Part shown: positions 34,652 to 44,500 of the stretch, piece by piece | Layout: the number at the start of each line of letters is the position of its first letter | Numbering within the stretch: position 1 is the first letter of the stretch | Assembly: GCA_020541205.1 (NCBI GenBank) | Contig: CP048208.1 | Span: 496,001-560,000 of the forward strand | Direction of reading: 5' to 3' | Source of the DNA: Candidatus Hartigia pinicola | GTDB lineage: Bacteria > Pseudomonadota > Gammaproteobacteria > Enterobacterales > Enterobacteriaceae | Length of the DNA stretch: 64,000 nt | Position numbers and translations under genes: made by a program | Notes under the pieces: model-generated | Seen by the model: the letters and a program-made list of their open reading frames with translations, nothing else | Database searches by the model: none | Told to the model about the DNA's origin: nothing

Positions 34652-35899
34652 TTATTTATAATTTAATATACGCGCTGGGTCTAGTTTTTTTGCTCGGTGT
34701 GCTGGATACCAGCTTGCGATCCAACTTAAGAATGCAGTAATTAGCAGTACAAATACCACATTTAATACTTTTAATTGTGCAGGCAAAAAATCAATAAAAT
34801 AAATATCACCTGATAATATTGTATGACCAATTAGGTATTCTAATCCTTTAATAGTATTTGTTAAATTTAGAGATATCACTATACCAAGTACTGCACCAAG
34901 CATTGATCCAACAGAACTATTTAGTAAACCATACCATAAAAAAATAGCTCTAATCTGTTTATCTTTAGCTCCTATTGTTCGTAAAATAGCAATATCACTC
35001 CTTTTATCTTTAATAGCCATCACTAATGTTGAAACAATGTTAAAACATGCGACACTAATTACTAAAATTAGTGCTAAATATATAATACTGCGAATAATTT
35101 GAATATCATTGTACATGTAACCATAATCCTTCATCCAGCTTGTTATCATTACATGATGCATTGTTTTCATACCAGCATCATAGACAACTTTATCAGCATT
35201 AAATGGATTCTCAGCTTTAATTTCAAAACCGGTGATGCCTTTTCCGTAACATAAATACTCTTGAGCATCTTCTAATGGAATTAATGCCAATTGATAATCC
35301 AGTAAACCGCTTAAACAAAAAATACCAGAAACCTGTAGACGAATTCGTTTTGGTTGTTGAATGTTTAAACTTACATTAGCATTAGGGATTGTAATAGTTA
35401 TCCAATCCTTTACTTTCACATGTAAGGAATTAGCAATACCTTTCCCAAGGATAATAGATTTATGACCTGCTTTAAAATATTGCCAAGCATTATTGAGTAT
35501 AAACTTTGGCAAGGTGCTCACATGAGACGCTCGTTCAGGGAAAATTCCAATTACTCGAATTGCTTTTAAATCCACTCCATGTTCTAATAATCCTGTAAAA
35601 GCGATATAAGGAGTGACCGCTTTAACGCCAGGGGTGTTACGAATAACCGTTTCGGCATAGTGCCAATTTTGATAAGGACTTTTAATAGCATCAATATGCC
35701 CATGAGGCACTACAGATAATATACGACTCTTAAGCTCACGTTCAAATCCGTTCATAGCACTTAAACCAATAATTAGCACTGCTACACCTAGTGCAATACC
35801 TATTATAGAGAAGGCGGAGACTAAAGAAACTATGTTGGTATGAAGGCGACCACGGCTAAAACGTAGTGCAGTTAATAAAGTTAGTGGCAAACAAAACAT
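34652..35899 (-). CDS. lolE: Lipoprotein-releasing ABC transporter permease LolE
   Basis: LolE is one of the two inner-membrane permeases of LolCDE, which extracts outer-membrane lipoproteins and passes them to LolA. The start is taken at ATG 35897-35899, where it overlaps the lolD stop by one base (TAATG) and gives 415 residues (414 in E. coli); an upstream ATG in frame would add 15 residues inside lolD with no homology. The product opens LTALRFSRGR, has GIALGVAVLIIGLSAMNGFE in the first helix, a large periplasmic domain (about 50-265), then three C-terminal helices with the MacB-type DKRSDIAILRTIGA loop and the ending SWYPAHRAKKLDPARIL. Last gene of the lolCDE operon. Confidence 0.95.
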   Translation of the reverse strand: MFCLPLTLLTALRFSRGRLHTNIVSLVSAFSIIGIALGVAVLIIGLSAMNGFERELKSRILSVVPHGHIDAIKSPYQNWHYAETVIRNTPGVKAVTPYIAFTGLLEHGVDLKAIRVIGIFPERASHVSTLPKFILNNAWQYFKAGHKSIILGKGIANSLHVKVKDWITITIPNANVSLNIQQPKRIRLQVSGIFCLSGLLDYQLALIPLEDAQEYLCYGKGITGFEIKAENPFNADKVVYDAGMKTMHHVMITSWMKDYGYMYNDIQIIRSIIYLALILVISVACFNIVSTLVMAIKDKRSDIAILRTIGAKDKQIRAIFLWYGLLNSSVGSMLGAVLGIVISLNLTNTIKGLEYLIGHTILSGDIYFIDFLPAQLKVLNVVFVLLITAFLSWIASWYPAHRAKKLDPARILNYK

Positions 35900-36600
35900 T
35901 ACAACGTCTCCAGTGTAGGGTTTTGTCGAAGATATCCATCGCACATCTCAAATTGAAAGGAGAAGCGATGAGCTAGTTTGATATTATGTGTAACTACTAA
36001 AAATGCCGTATTTTGTTGATGATTTAACTCACTTAATAGTTCAAACAGTCTATCAGTATTTTGTAAATCAAGATTACCAGATGGTTCATCAGCAAGTACT
36101 AAAGTAGGTTGATTGACTAATGCTCTTGCTATCGCAACTCGTTGTTGTTCACCACCTGACAGCTCAGAAGGTTTATGATTTAAACGATGAGTAAGTCTAA
36201 CTATGTCTAAAATTTTAGCAGCGCGAGTCAAAGCGTTTGTTTTATTTACCCCACCAATAAGTAATGGCATAGCAACGTTTTCTAATGCAGTAAAGTCAGA
36301 GAGTAGGTGGTGAAATTGATAGATAAAACCTAAATTTTTATTTCGGATTACTGCTCGTTCATCTGAAGAGAGTTTGTGGATATGTTGGCCACGAAAAATG
36401 ACCTCACCTTTAGTTGGTGTATCAAGCCCTCCAAGCAAATGCAATAAAGTACTTTTACCAGATCCTGAACTGCCGATAATAGCTATCATTTCAGCTTCGT
36501 TCATCGAGAATGAGATATTTTTTAATACTTCTGTTGATAATGTTTTTTGCTGATATGTTTTACTTAAATGTTTGCAGATTAGAAGTTTTCGTTTATTCAT
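35899..36600 (-). CDS. lolD: Lipoprotein-releasing system ATP-binding protein LolD
   Basis: LolD is the cytoplasmic ATPase of LolCDE. From ATG 36598-36600 the product is 233 residues, the same as E. coli; a further 20 codons of open frame upstream lie inside lolC and are not used by the family. Motifs: Walker [10 protein letters not shown] at 43-51, the LolD-specific [10 protein letters not shown] at 91-100, ABC signature LSGGEQQR at 147-154, Walker B with [12 protein letters not shown] at 167-178, and the switch histidine in VVTHN. The start overlaps the lolC stop by 8 bases and the stop overlaps lolE by one base, indicating coupled translation. Confidence 0.97.
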   Translation of the reverse strand: MNKRKLLICKHLSKTYQQKTLSTEVLKNISFSMNEAEMIAIIGSSGSGKSTLLHLLGGLDTPTKGEVIFRGQHIHKLSSDERAVIRNKNLGFIYQFHHLLSDFTALENVAMPLLIGGVNKTNALTRAAKILDIVRLTHRLNHKPSELSGGEQQRVAIARALVNQPTLVLADEPSGNLDLQNTDRLFELLSELNHQQNTAFLVVTHNIKLAHRFSFQFEMCDGYLRQNPTLETL

Positions 36601-37795
36601 ATCGTAAAACCTCGGTAGGTTGCACTGTTGTTGCATACCAAGCAGGGTAAAGCGTTGCAAGTAATGAAGTAAGTATAGCGAAAACTGAAATAATTAAAAT
36701 GTTATGAAGATCAAGCACGATTGGTAATTCTACTCCTTTTGGTAACATACTCAGTAAAGATATCAGATAATTTAATTGACTTGATAATAATACTCCAAGC
36801 AATGTTCCTGTTACACTACCAATAATGCCTGATCCCGCACCTTGAAACATAAATATAATTAAAATTTGCACTTTTTTTAAACCTAATGTTTTTAAAATAG
36901 CGATTTCTGATTTTTTTTCCATAACTAATAATGAAAGAGATGTAATGATATTAAAAGCTGCTACAGTAATAATTAAACTTAAAAGCAGTATCATCATATT
37001 TTTTTCCATTTTCACTGATTGAAAAAATTCGCCTTTTCGTTCACGCCAATCGGTCCATACTAATCCATGAGGTATTTTTTGTTGACTTAGTTTTTCTACT
37101 TTTAATGGTTCATCAAGAAATAAATGCCAGCCAGTAATATGGCCTTGAGGATAGCGCAGAATTCGTGCGGCATCATCTTTTTCGACAATTAATTCAGTAG
37201 AATCTGCCTCACTATTAGTTTTGAATATACCAGACACTGTAAATAAGCGCTGACTTGGAATACTACCCATCGGCGTTAATTCGCTTACTCCTGGAATGAT
37301 AATGCGAACTTCATCACCACATTTTAAATTAAGATTCTCTGCTAATTTTTTTCCTAATAAAACATAATATTGACCTATAACTAAGTCATTTTTCTCTTTA
37401 TCAATCAGATGGCTTAATAGTTGTGATTGTTCATTTGTATCAACACCAATCATGATTCCGATACCAACGTTTGAATGACTTTGTAAAACTACATCAGATT
37501 GTACAATTGATGTAATCTGATGTACATCTTTTAGATTCATTAGGCTTGAAGATGGATATTTTTTTGGGTCAATATGTCCATCAGGTGATGTCAAAATAAC
37601 CTGCGGAATATAAGCAAGTATGCTATCTTGGAGTGAGCGTTCGAAACCGTTCATCACAGAAGTTACTATGATAAGTGCTAACACTCCTAATGTAATTCCA
37701 ATTGTGGATAAGTTAGATGTAAAACTCTTAAATTTATCGGTTGTTGGTCCGAACATGTATCGTAGACCTATAAAGATTGAGATACAATAATGCAT
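36593..37795 (-). CDS. lolC: Lipoprotein-releasing ABC transporter permease LolC
   Basis: LolC is the permease that recruits the periplasmic carrier LolA to the LolCDE complex. The 400-residue product (399 in E. coli) starts with FIGLRYMFG, has the first helix [21 protein letters not shown], a periplasmic domain including VGVDTNEQ-like and [12 protein letters not shown] segments, the stretch RMEKNMM-like [21 protein letters not shown], the cytoplasmic [14 protein letters not shown] loop, and the family end [19 protein letters not shown]. An AGGA about 12 bases upstream may serve as ribosome-binding site. First gene of lolCDE; a 51-codon ORF lies 87 bp upstream on the same strand. Confidence 0.96.
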   Translation of the reverse strand: MHYCISIFIGLRYMFGPTTDKFKSFTSNLSTIGITLGVLALIIVTSVMNGFERSLQDSILAYIPQVILTSPDGHIDPKKYPSSSLMNLKDVHQITSIVQSDVVLQSHSNVGIGIMIGVDTNEQSQLLSHLIDKEKNDLVIGQYYVLLGKKLAENLNLKCGDEVRIIIPGVSELTPMGSIPSQRLFTVSGIFKTNSEADSTELIVEKDDAARILRYPQGHITGWHLFLDEPLKVEKLSQQKIPHGLVWTDWRERKGEFFQSVKMEKNMMILLLSLIITVAAFNIITSLSLLVMEKKSEIAILKTLGLKKVQILIIFMFQGAGSGIIGSVTGTLLGVLLSSQLNYLISLLSMLPKGVELPIVLDLHNILIISVFAILTSLLATLYPAWYATTVQPTEVLRYE

Positions 37796-37882
37796 AAAAT
37801 TTATGATTCCTATGTTGCTAAAGAAAAGTGTTCAAGGATAATAAAGGTTACGAATACTTAATGGAACTAAGTATCTCTAGTT

Positions 37883-38038
37883 TTAAATTGTGTTATTGAC
37901 TGGATCTGGTGATAATTCTTTGAGACTGTACTTAAAGAATTTAGAAAACATTAAGTAGAAAGCTAGTAACTCAACCAGTAAAATGATACCAATAAAAATG
38001 TACCAGAGTACACAGCATGTAGCTCGTTTGAACAACAT
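37883..38038 (-). CDS. Candidate small membrane protein (51 residues) upstream of lolC
   Basis: Minus-strand frame from ATG 38036-38038 to TAA 37883-37885. The product begins MLFKRATCCVLWYIFIGIIL, continues through one long hydrophobic segment (about residues 9-32), and ends with a polar tail KYSLKELSPDPVNNTI. Its GC content is about 31%, like the genuine genes here and clearly above the eroded spacers, and codon choice looks gene-like. It is on the lolC strand, 87 bp upstream, so it could be co-transcribed. No good ribosome-binding site is visible and I do not recognise the family. E. coli has ycfT between mfd and lolC, but this is much too short to be that protein. It could be a lineage-specific small protein or the remnant of a longer one. 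Confidence 0.45.
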   Translation of the reverse strand: MLFKRATCCVLWYIFIGIILLVELLAFYLMFSKFFKYSLKELSPDPVNNTI

Positions 38039-38129
38039 TGTAATAAAAAATGCAGTTTAAATTATTACGGGTATGTTCAGAGTTATCTTGCGCTATTTAA
38101 CCATTATGTAATGAGAAACTAAATATTTT

Positions 38130-41100
38130 ATGTCTTTAAAATTTCGTTATGAACTCCCAACGCATAGCAGTACCGTCATTCATCTTGGGTGTTTGATTGG
38201 GTCTGCTAGTGCAGTTGAATGTGGAGAGATAATAAAACGTCATCCAGGCCCTATTGTTATTATCACGAGTGATATGCACAATACGTTACGTTTACAAAAT
38301 GAAATTCAACAATTTACTCAATGGAACATTGACGTTCTTTCTGATTGGGAAACTTTACCTTACGATAGTTTATCTCCGCACCAAAAAATTGTTTCACAAA
38401 GATTATCGACCCTATACCATTTACCTATGATGAAAAAGGGCGCTTTAATCCTTCCAGTGAATACTTTAATGCAGAAAGTCTGCCCTGCAGACTTTTTAAA
38501 TAATCATGCTTTAATTATGGCAAAAGGCGATCATGTCTCAAGAGATGTATTACGTAATACGCTAGATCAAGCAGGTTATCGCAATGTCGAGCAAGTAATT
38601 GAACATGGTGAATATGCAATTCGCGGTGCATTAATAGATCTATTCCCAATGGGAAGTTTATTACCTTATCGTATTGATTTTTTTGACAATGAAATTGATA
38701 GCTTGCGTACTTTTAATATTGATACACAAAGAACACTTGAAGAGGTTAGTAATATTAACTTACTACCTGCCCATGAGTTTCCAACTGATAAAGATTCTAT
38801 TGAAGTTTTTCGTAGTAAATGGCGAGAACGTTTTGAAGTTAAGCGTGGCTCTAATCACATATATCAGCAAGTCAGTAAAAAAATGTTATCAACAGGAATT
38901 GAGTATTGGCAGCCTTTATTTTTTAGGAAATCTATGTCATCCTTATTTGATTACCTACCCGCTAATACCTTGTTTATTTCTCAAAATTATCAAGAATTTG
39001 CTGAACGTTTTCAAATAGATATAGAAAAACGTTATGAAAATAAAAGAGTTGATCCAATGCGCCCACTTCTACCACCAGCTGATTTGTGGTTGACTGTCGA
39101 GCAACTTAACTCATTACTTAATCAATGGCCCCATATTAAACTTTCGATTGAAAAATTACCTAATAGAGTTACAAATACTAATTTAGATTATTTTCCATTG
39201 CCAGATATTACTGTACAAGGAAAAAGTAAACAGCCCCTAAAAAAATTATGTGAATTTATAGAAAAATTTAAAGGTACTGTAATATTTTCTGTTGAAAACG
39301 AAGAACGACGTCAAACTCTTAGCGAATTATTAAAGCGATGTCAGATTTATCCTGATATTATTAACTGCTATTCAAGTCCACTTAAAAATCGTTTCGCTGT
39401 TATGACAGGGGCTACGGAATATGGATTTATTCAAGCAGATCAAAATCGAGCTTTAATTTGTGAAAGCGACTTATTAGGGAGGCGAATAACTCATTTTCGC
39501 AGTAATAATGATCGTAGTATTATTCATAGCGATACATTGATCCGTAATTTAGCTGAATTGCGCCCCGGTCAGCCTGTAGTGCATATTGCACATGGGGTGG
39601 GTCGTTATCAAGGATTAATGACTCTTGATATAGGTGGAATTGAGACTGAATATTTGATTCTCACTTATACCGGTAGTGATAAACTTTATGTTCCTGTTTC
39701 ATCATTGCATCTTATTAGCCGCTACTCAGGAGTATCGGATGAAAACGCACCACTTCATCGTCTTGGTAGTGATAGTTGGGAGCTTGCACGGAAAAAAACT
39801 GTAGAAAAGGTTCGTGATGTAGCTGCTGAACTCCTTGATATTTATTCGAAGCGTACTGCAAAACCAGGATTTTCATTTAAATATAACAAAGATCAATATC
39901 AAGAATTTTGCCAAAGTTTTCCATTTGAAACTACCATAGATCAAAAGGTCGCTATCAATGCAGTACTGAGCGACATGTGTCAACCAATTGTAATGGATCG
40001 ATTAGTGTGTGGTGATGTAGGATTTGGTAAAACTGAAGTGGCGATGAGAGCCTCTTTTTTAGCCGTCAACAATAATAAGCAAGTTGCCATTCTTGTTCCA
40101 ACCACCCTCCTTGCTAAACAACATTTTGATAATTTCCGGTATCGTTTTGCTAATTGGCCTATTAATATCAAAATGCTTTCTCGATTTAATACTTTAAAAG
40201 AACAACAATCAATTCTTGCAAACACAGCTCAAGGTAAAATTAACATTTTAATTGGTACACATAAATTATTGCAAAGTAATTTGATTTGGTATGATTTGGG
40301 GTTGCTAGTTGTAGACGAAGAACACCGTTTCGGTGTGCGTCATAAAGAACGTATTAAGGCTATGCGTGCCAATATTGATGTTCTTACACTTACAGCAACA
40401 CCTATTCCACGTACACTTAATATGGCCATGAGTAGTATGCGTGATCTCTCTATTATCGCTACTCCACCAGCTCATCGATTAGCAGTAAAGATTTTTGTGC
40501 GGAAATATGATGAATTAATTATTCGTGAAGCTATTCTGCGTGAAATTATGCGTGGAGGTCAAGTCTATTATTTATATAATGATGTTGAAAATATCGAGAA
40601 AGCTAAAAAACGACTTACAGATCTAGTACCTGAAGCGCATATTATGATTGCGCACGGCCAAATGCGTAAGATTCAATTAGAACGAGTTATGAATGATTTT
40701 CATCACCAACGTTTTAATGTTTTAGTTTGTACGACTATTATTGAATCAGGTGTAGATATTCCAACTGCTAATACTATTATCATTGAACGTGCTGATCTTT
40801 TTGGTCTAGCACAATTATATCAATTACGTGGACGAGTGGGCCGCTCTCATTATCAAGCTTATGCTTATTTGTTAATTCCGAATTTAAAATCTATGACTAG
40901 TCATGCTCATAAACGTTTAGAAGCGATTTCTTCAATAGAAGATCTTGGTGCTGGATTTGCCATTGCTACTCATGACCTTGAAATTCGTGGTGCGGGAGAA
41001 TTACTCGGTGAAGATCAGAGTGGGCAAATTATTACTATTGGTTTTACTCTTTATATGGAACTATTAGAGAGAGCTGTTGATGCATTAAAGAAAGGTCGTG

Positions 41101-41579
41101 AACCTTCTTTAGAGGATCTTATCAATCAGCATATAGAGGTAGAATTACGTGTACCTGTGTTACTGCCTGATGATTATATTCACGATGTTAATGTTCGCTT
41201 ATCATTTTATAAACTAATTGCTAGTGCCCGCCAAGAAGATGAGCTTAATGAATTACGTATAGAATTAATCGATCGTTTTGGTATGTTACCAGATGCTGGA
41301 AAATTTTTACTTGCTTCTGCTTCAATAAGACTTCAGGCTGAACAATTAGGGATTCGGCGTATTGAGGCTCATGAGCAAGGTGGATTTATTGAATTTGGAG
41401 AAAAAAATAAAGTTTCACGAAATTTTTTGATAAGTTTACTGCAAAATCAACCACAAATTTTTCGTCTAAATGGTCCAGATAAATTAAAATTTATTCTTAA
41501 CTTAAGCGAACGATTTACTCGGATAGAATTTATTAATCAACTATTGAGTAGTTTTGCTGAAAATATTTTAACTGTGTGA
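38130..41579 (+). CDS. mfd: Transcription-repair coupling factor Mfd
   Basis: Mfd is a DNA translocase that removes RNA polymerase stalled at lesions and recruits UvrA. The 1149-residue protein (1148 in E. coli) is collinear throughout: UvrB-like N-terminal modules (DWETLPYDSLSPHQ, GYRNVEQVIEHGEYAIRGAL), the RNA-polymerase interaction domain (IRNLAELRPGQPVVH, HGVGRYQGLMTL), the helicase motor with Walker A GDVGFGKTE (K634), DEEH box at 729-732, TLTATPIPRTLNMAMS, and HQLRGRVGRS-like YQLRGRVGRSHYQAYAYL, then the C-terminal VELRVPVLLPDDYI region. Start by homology; no clear ribosome-binding site within 15 bases. It is divergent from lolCDE. Full retention suggests selection, even though many symbionts with reduced genomes lose the uvr genes. 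Confidence 0.98.
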   Translation: MSLKFRYELPTHSSTVIHLGCLIGSASAVECGEIIKRHPGPIVIITSDMHNTLRLQNEIQQFTQWNIDVLSDWETLPYDSLSPHQKIVSQRLSTLYHLPMMKKGALILPVNTLMQKVCPADFLNNHALIMAKGDHVSRDVLRNTLDQAGYRNVEQVIEHGEYAIRGALIDLFPMGSLLPYRIDFFDNEIDSLRTFNIDTQRTLEEVSNINLLPAHEFPTDKDSIEVFRSKWRERFEVKRGSNHIYQQVSKKMLSTGIEYWQPLFFRKSMSSLFDYLPANTLFISQNYQEFAERFQIDIEKRYENKRVDPMRPLLPPADLWLTVEQLNSLLNQWPHIKLSIEKLPNRVTNTNLDYFPLPDITVQGKSKQPLKKLCEFIEKFKGTVIFSVENEERRQTLSELLKRCQIYPDIINCYSSPLKNRFAVMTGATEYGFIQADQNRALICESDLLGRRITHFRSNNDRSIIHSDTLIRNLAELRPGQPVVHIAHGVGRYQGLMTLDIGGIETEYLILTYTGSDKLYVPVSSLHLISRYSGVSDENAPLHRLGSDSWELARKKTVEKVRDVAAELLDIYSKRTAKPGFSFKYNKDQYQEFCQSFPFETTIDQKVAINAVLSDMCQPIVMDRLVCGDVGFGKTEVAMRASFLAVNNNKQVAILVPTTLLAKQHFDNFRYRFANWPINIKMLSRFNTLKEQQSILANTAQGKINILIGTHKLLQSNLIWYDLGLLVVDEEHRFGVRHKERIKAMRANIDVLTLTATPIPRTLNMAMSSMRDLSIIATPPAHRLAVKIFVRKYDELIIREAILREIMRGGQVYYLYNDVENIEKAKKRLTDLVPEAHIMIAHGQMRKIQLERVMNDFHHQRFNVLVCTTIIESGVDIPTANTIIIERADLFGLAQLYQLRGRVGRSHYQAYAYLLIPNLKSMTSHAHKRLEAISSIEDLGAGFAIATHDLEIRGAGELLGEDQSGQIITIGFTLYMELLERAVDALKKGREPSLEDLINQHIEVELRVPVLLPDDYIHDVNVRLSFYKLIASARQEDELNELRIELIDRFGMLPDAGKFLLASASIRLQAEQLGIRRIEAHEQGGFIEFGEKNKVSRNFLISLLQNQPQIFRLNGPDKLKFILNLSERFTRIEFINQLLSSFAENILTV

Positions 41580-44500
41580 GGTACAATGATGTTTGTCAAT
41601 ATAATTTAAAAGCCTAGAGGTATAATTCTTGAATATAAAAGCATAAGTCTTATACAATGAGAAAGGCTAACTCTTATTATCTATATTAATGATTTAATTA
41701 TTTTAAATAACACAGGTTTACTATCTTTAGTTAAAAGATTTCAATATGTATAAAAATATGGAAAATAATAGATGCATCTCTTGTGTTATAGCTATTAATT
41801 TCATTAATTTTCTTAGTATACTGATTTTGATGCAATACTTTTATTAAATTTCATGCGGCTTTCATCTAAACAAATGAAATAAATCTTAAAATTTAACGAG
41901 AAAAATCTTAATAATTTATTGAATATCCTAAGTATTTTATTCTATTGAATCAAAAAATCATTAGCTAAGTTTAGTATGTATTGTGAACAATGATAATATT
42001 TTTGTTTAAGCAGTATTGTAATTTTAAGCAATGAATAATTTATTAATGCCCTATTAATCCAGATTAAGTATTATATTTAGAACAGGAAGTTGTTAATAGT
42101 ATAATGTAATTTTGGTTATAATGATTTCTTGAGTAAAGAAATAAAATTATAGTAAGATTTGCATTATTTGAACTGTAGTTCATCATGAAAGTATGAAATT
42201 AATGATCACAATAGTCAATAGTTAATTGAAAATATTGGTTTTTTCGATTTATAGTGTAATGTAATATGTCATGTCTCTATGTTGTTGTCAAAATTTAGTT
42301 CTACTATTACTAATATGAGTCACTAGCTATAATTATTATTAGCGTAGAAATAGTTAATTCTTGTGCCTCACATGATCTTTCTAATATCAAGGATTCAGTG
42401 TAAGTAATGAATGATGTATTAACTTGTTTAGTAATAGTCAAGATATTTTATTGCAAACAACTATTGTGTTTTTCTGTTTAATATTTAAATTCTGGCCTTC
42501 CCGTTTAGTATTATATAATTAAAAACGTTTTTATCTTTTCATTTTTATTATTAGTTTCATTAGATTGTAATAAATTAGTAATATAGATGTGTGAAAAATT
42601 ATATTTTATGATAGACGTTAATGCATCGTAATTGATACACTCATCAGTAAGTAAATAATCAGAATTGTTATTTTAAAAAGTAAATTTAATAATTTGAGTT
42701 GCATGATGTGTAATGATAAATAAGATTAAGACTAATTTTAAAATTGATGGTTTATATCAATTCATATATAAAACTTATCTTTAATGATTGTATTTTGTTA
42801 TTCAGGATTTATATACCCGAGTTTTATTTTTTAGATATTATTCAATAGTAACAGTCTTTAGTGTCTTCAGAATAATCTATATTTATTATATAGTTATATT
42901 AGTTAATGTATAGAAGATTAGTTTAATATCAGTATGCTGTACATGTCTTTTCACTACAAAGATAGTGTTTTTATGTTTTTAGTGAGACTACCGAAAACTT
43001 TTCTAGGAAATATAAATTTGTAAAGATGATTTTTAGGTTGGACTCTATCCATGTTTTTGTGAAAAATTTTATACTAAAAACGATAACAGAAATATTTGGT
43101 AATATAAATTATATATGATTAATTATCATTAAATAATGTTGCATTTTTAAAATTTTTATATTACACTAATGTACTACATGACTAAATCGTTATTATGAAG
43201 TGCAATCATAGATGAAGTTAGATTTCATTTTTTAAGTTTCTCAAAGAGAAACTTGTAAACATTTTAATCTTAACATCTATGTTTTTTAAGTGCACACATA
43301 TTTTTAAAACAATAGTTTTTCATGAGTTACTAATAGTATTGATTTTTACTTTTTTCAAAAGTATTGGAAAAAGTTATTATTGCTTGTTTTTTAAATTAAT
43401 ATTATCGTGATAAGATGGTAAGAAAAATAAAAGTACAAGTTGTAAGTGCGGATTAATATTAATACTATTATCGCTAGACTTTCTTAAGGTTTATCCGATT
43501 ATTTTTTATTTAATATTAAGTTTTAATAACAACTAATGAAGTAAATAATTGATGGTATAGTGTTGTATTTTATTGCATTTAAGTTTTTTTAAACTTTGAC
43601 TAGTTTAGTGAGCGATAGCCGAGCTTTCATTAATTAATATCTCAAACAAGTCTTTCTTTATTGTCAAGTTAATTTAGAAGATAAATTAGTCTGCGTTGAG
43701 CGGATCTACTATAATTAACATGGAGAGAATCATTAAAAAGTTATTAATGTATTTTATATATTAGTACATTCGGAAATAACATTTAATCTTTAAAGTGATG
43801 ATTAAAATAAGACAAAATTAAGTTTATTTTTATTTTTTATTGATTATCATTTCCTAAGAAATGAATGGATACTTTATAAATTAAGTTGCATTTAAGAACT
43901 GTTTTAAAGATATTGTGAATATCATTCTTCTTACAAAGACTTATTGAATAATAAAAACCTACAGTATTGTCATCAGTCAAAAATATTTTAATAAATTGAA
44001 ATCTTCTTTCTTAATGTAAGGAAGACAGAAATTGCTAATAAGCAGTATCTATAAATAATACTATTTATTTCTTATATATTCTTGAAATCGCTACTAGTAA
44101 TAGATGTTTATTATTAATTTTTTTAGAAAAGTTATTGTGTCTTTCTATGTAAAATTTTAGAAAATAGAGATCAAGTTATTAAAAATTTATTCAAAATCTG
44201 GTTAATGAAACCCTTATCAACAATGGTGGAATACCCATACTATTTTTATAGTGCTTGCTGCTAAAGAATACAGATACAGATTGTTAAAAGATTGTTATAT
44301 TAATAGAAAAAGTTTACGGTATTAAATAATAGATTTCTGTAGACATTAAATATTTCTTTCCTACAATTATAATTGTAGATAAGTATCATTACTGATAGAA
44401 AACGCTTAGAGAATGTTTAGATTAAATAAAAAATCACTTACATTTAAAAAGATTATCTTAGGGATAGTATTATATGAGTGAAATCTTTGCAAATGTGTAT

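Noticed and set aside
44361-44378. 18-base palindrome centred on AATTATAATT, with its inner 16 bases repeated at 61633-61648
   Set aside because: Two to three such palindromes are expected by chance; both are simple A/T sequence far from genes.
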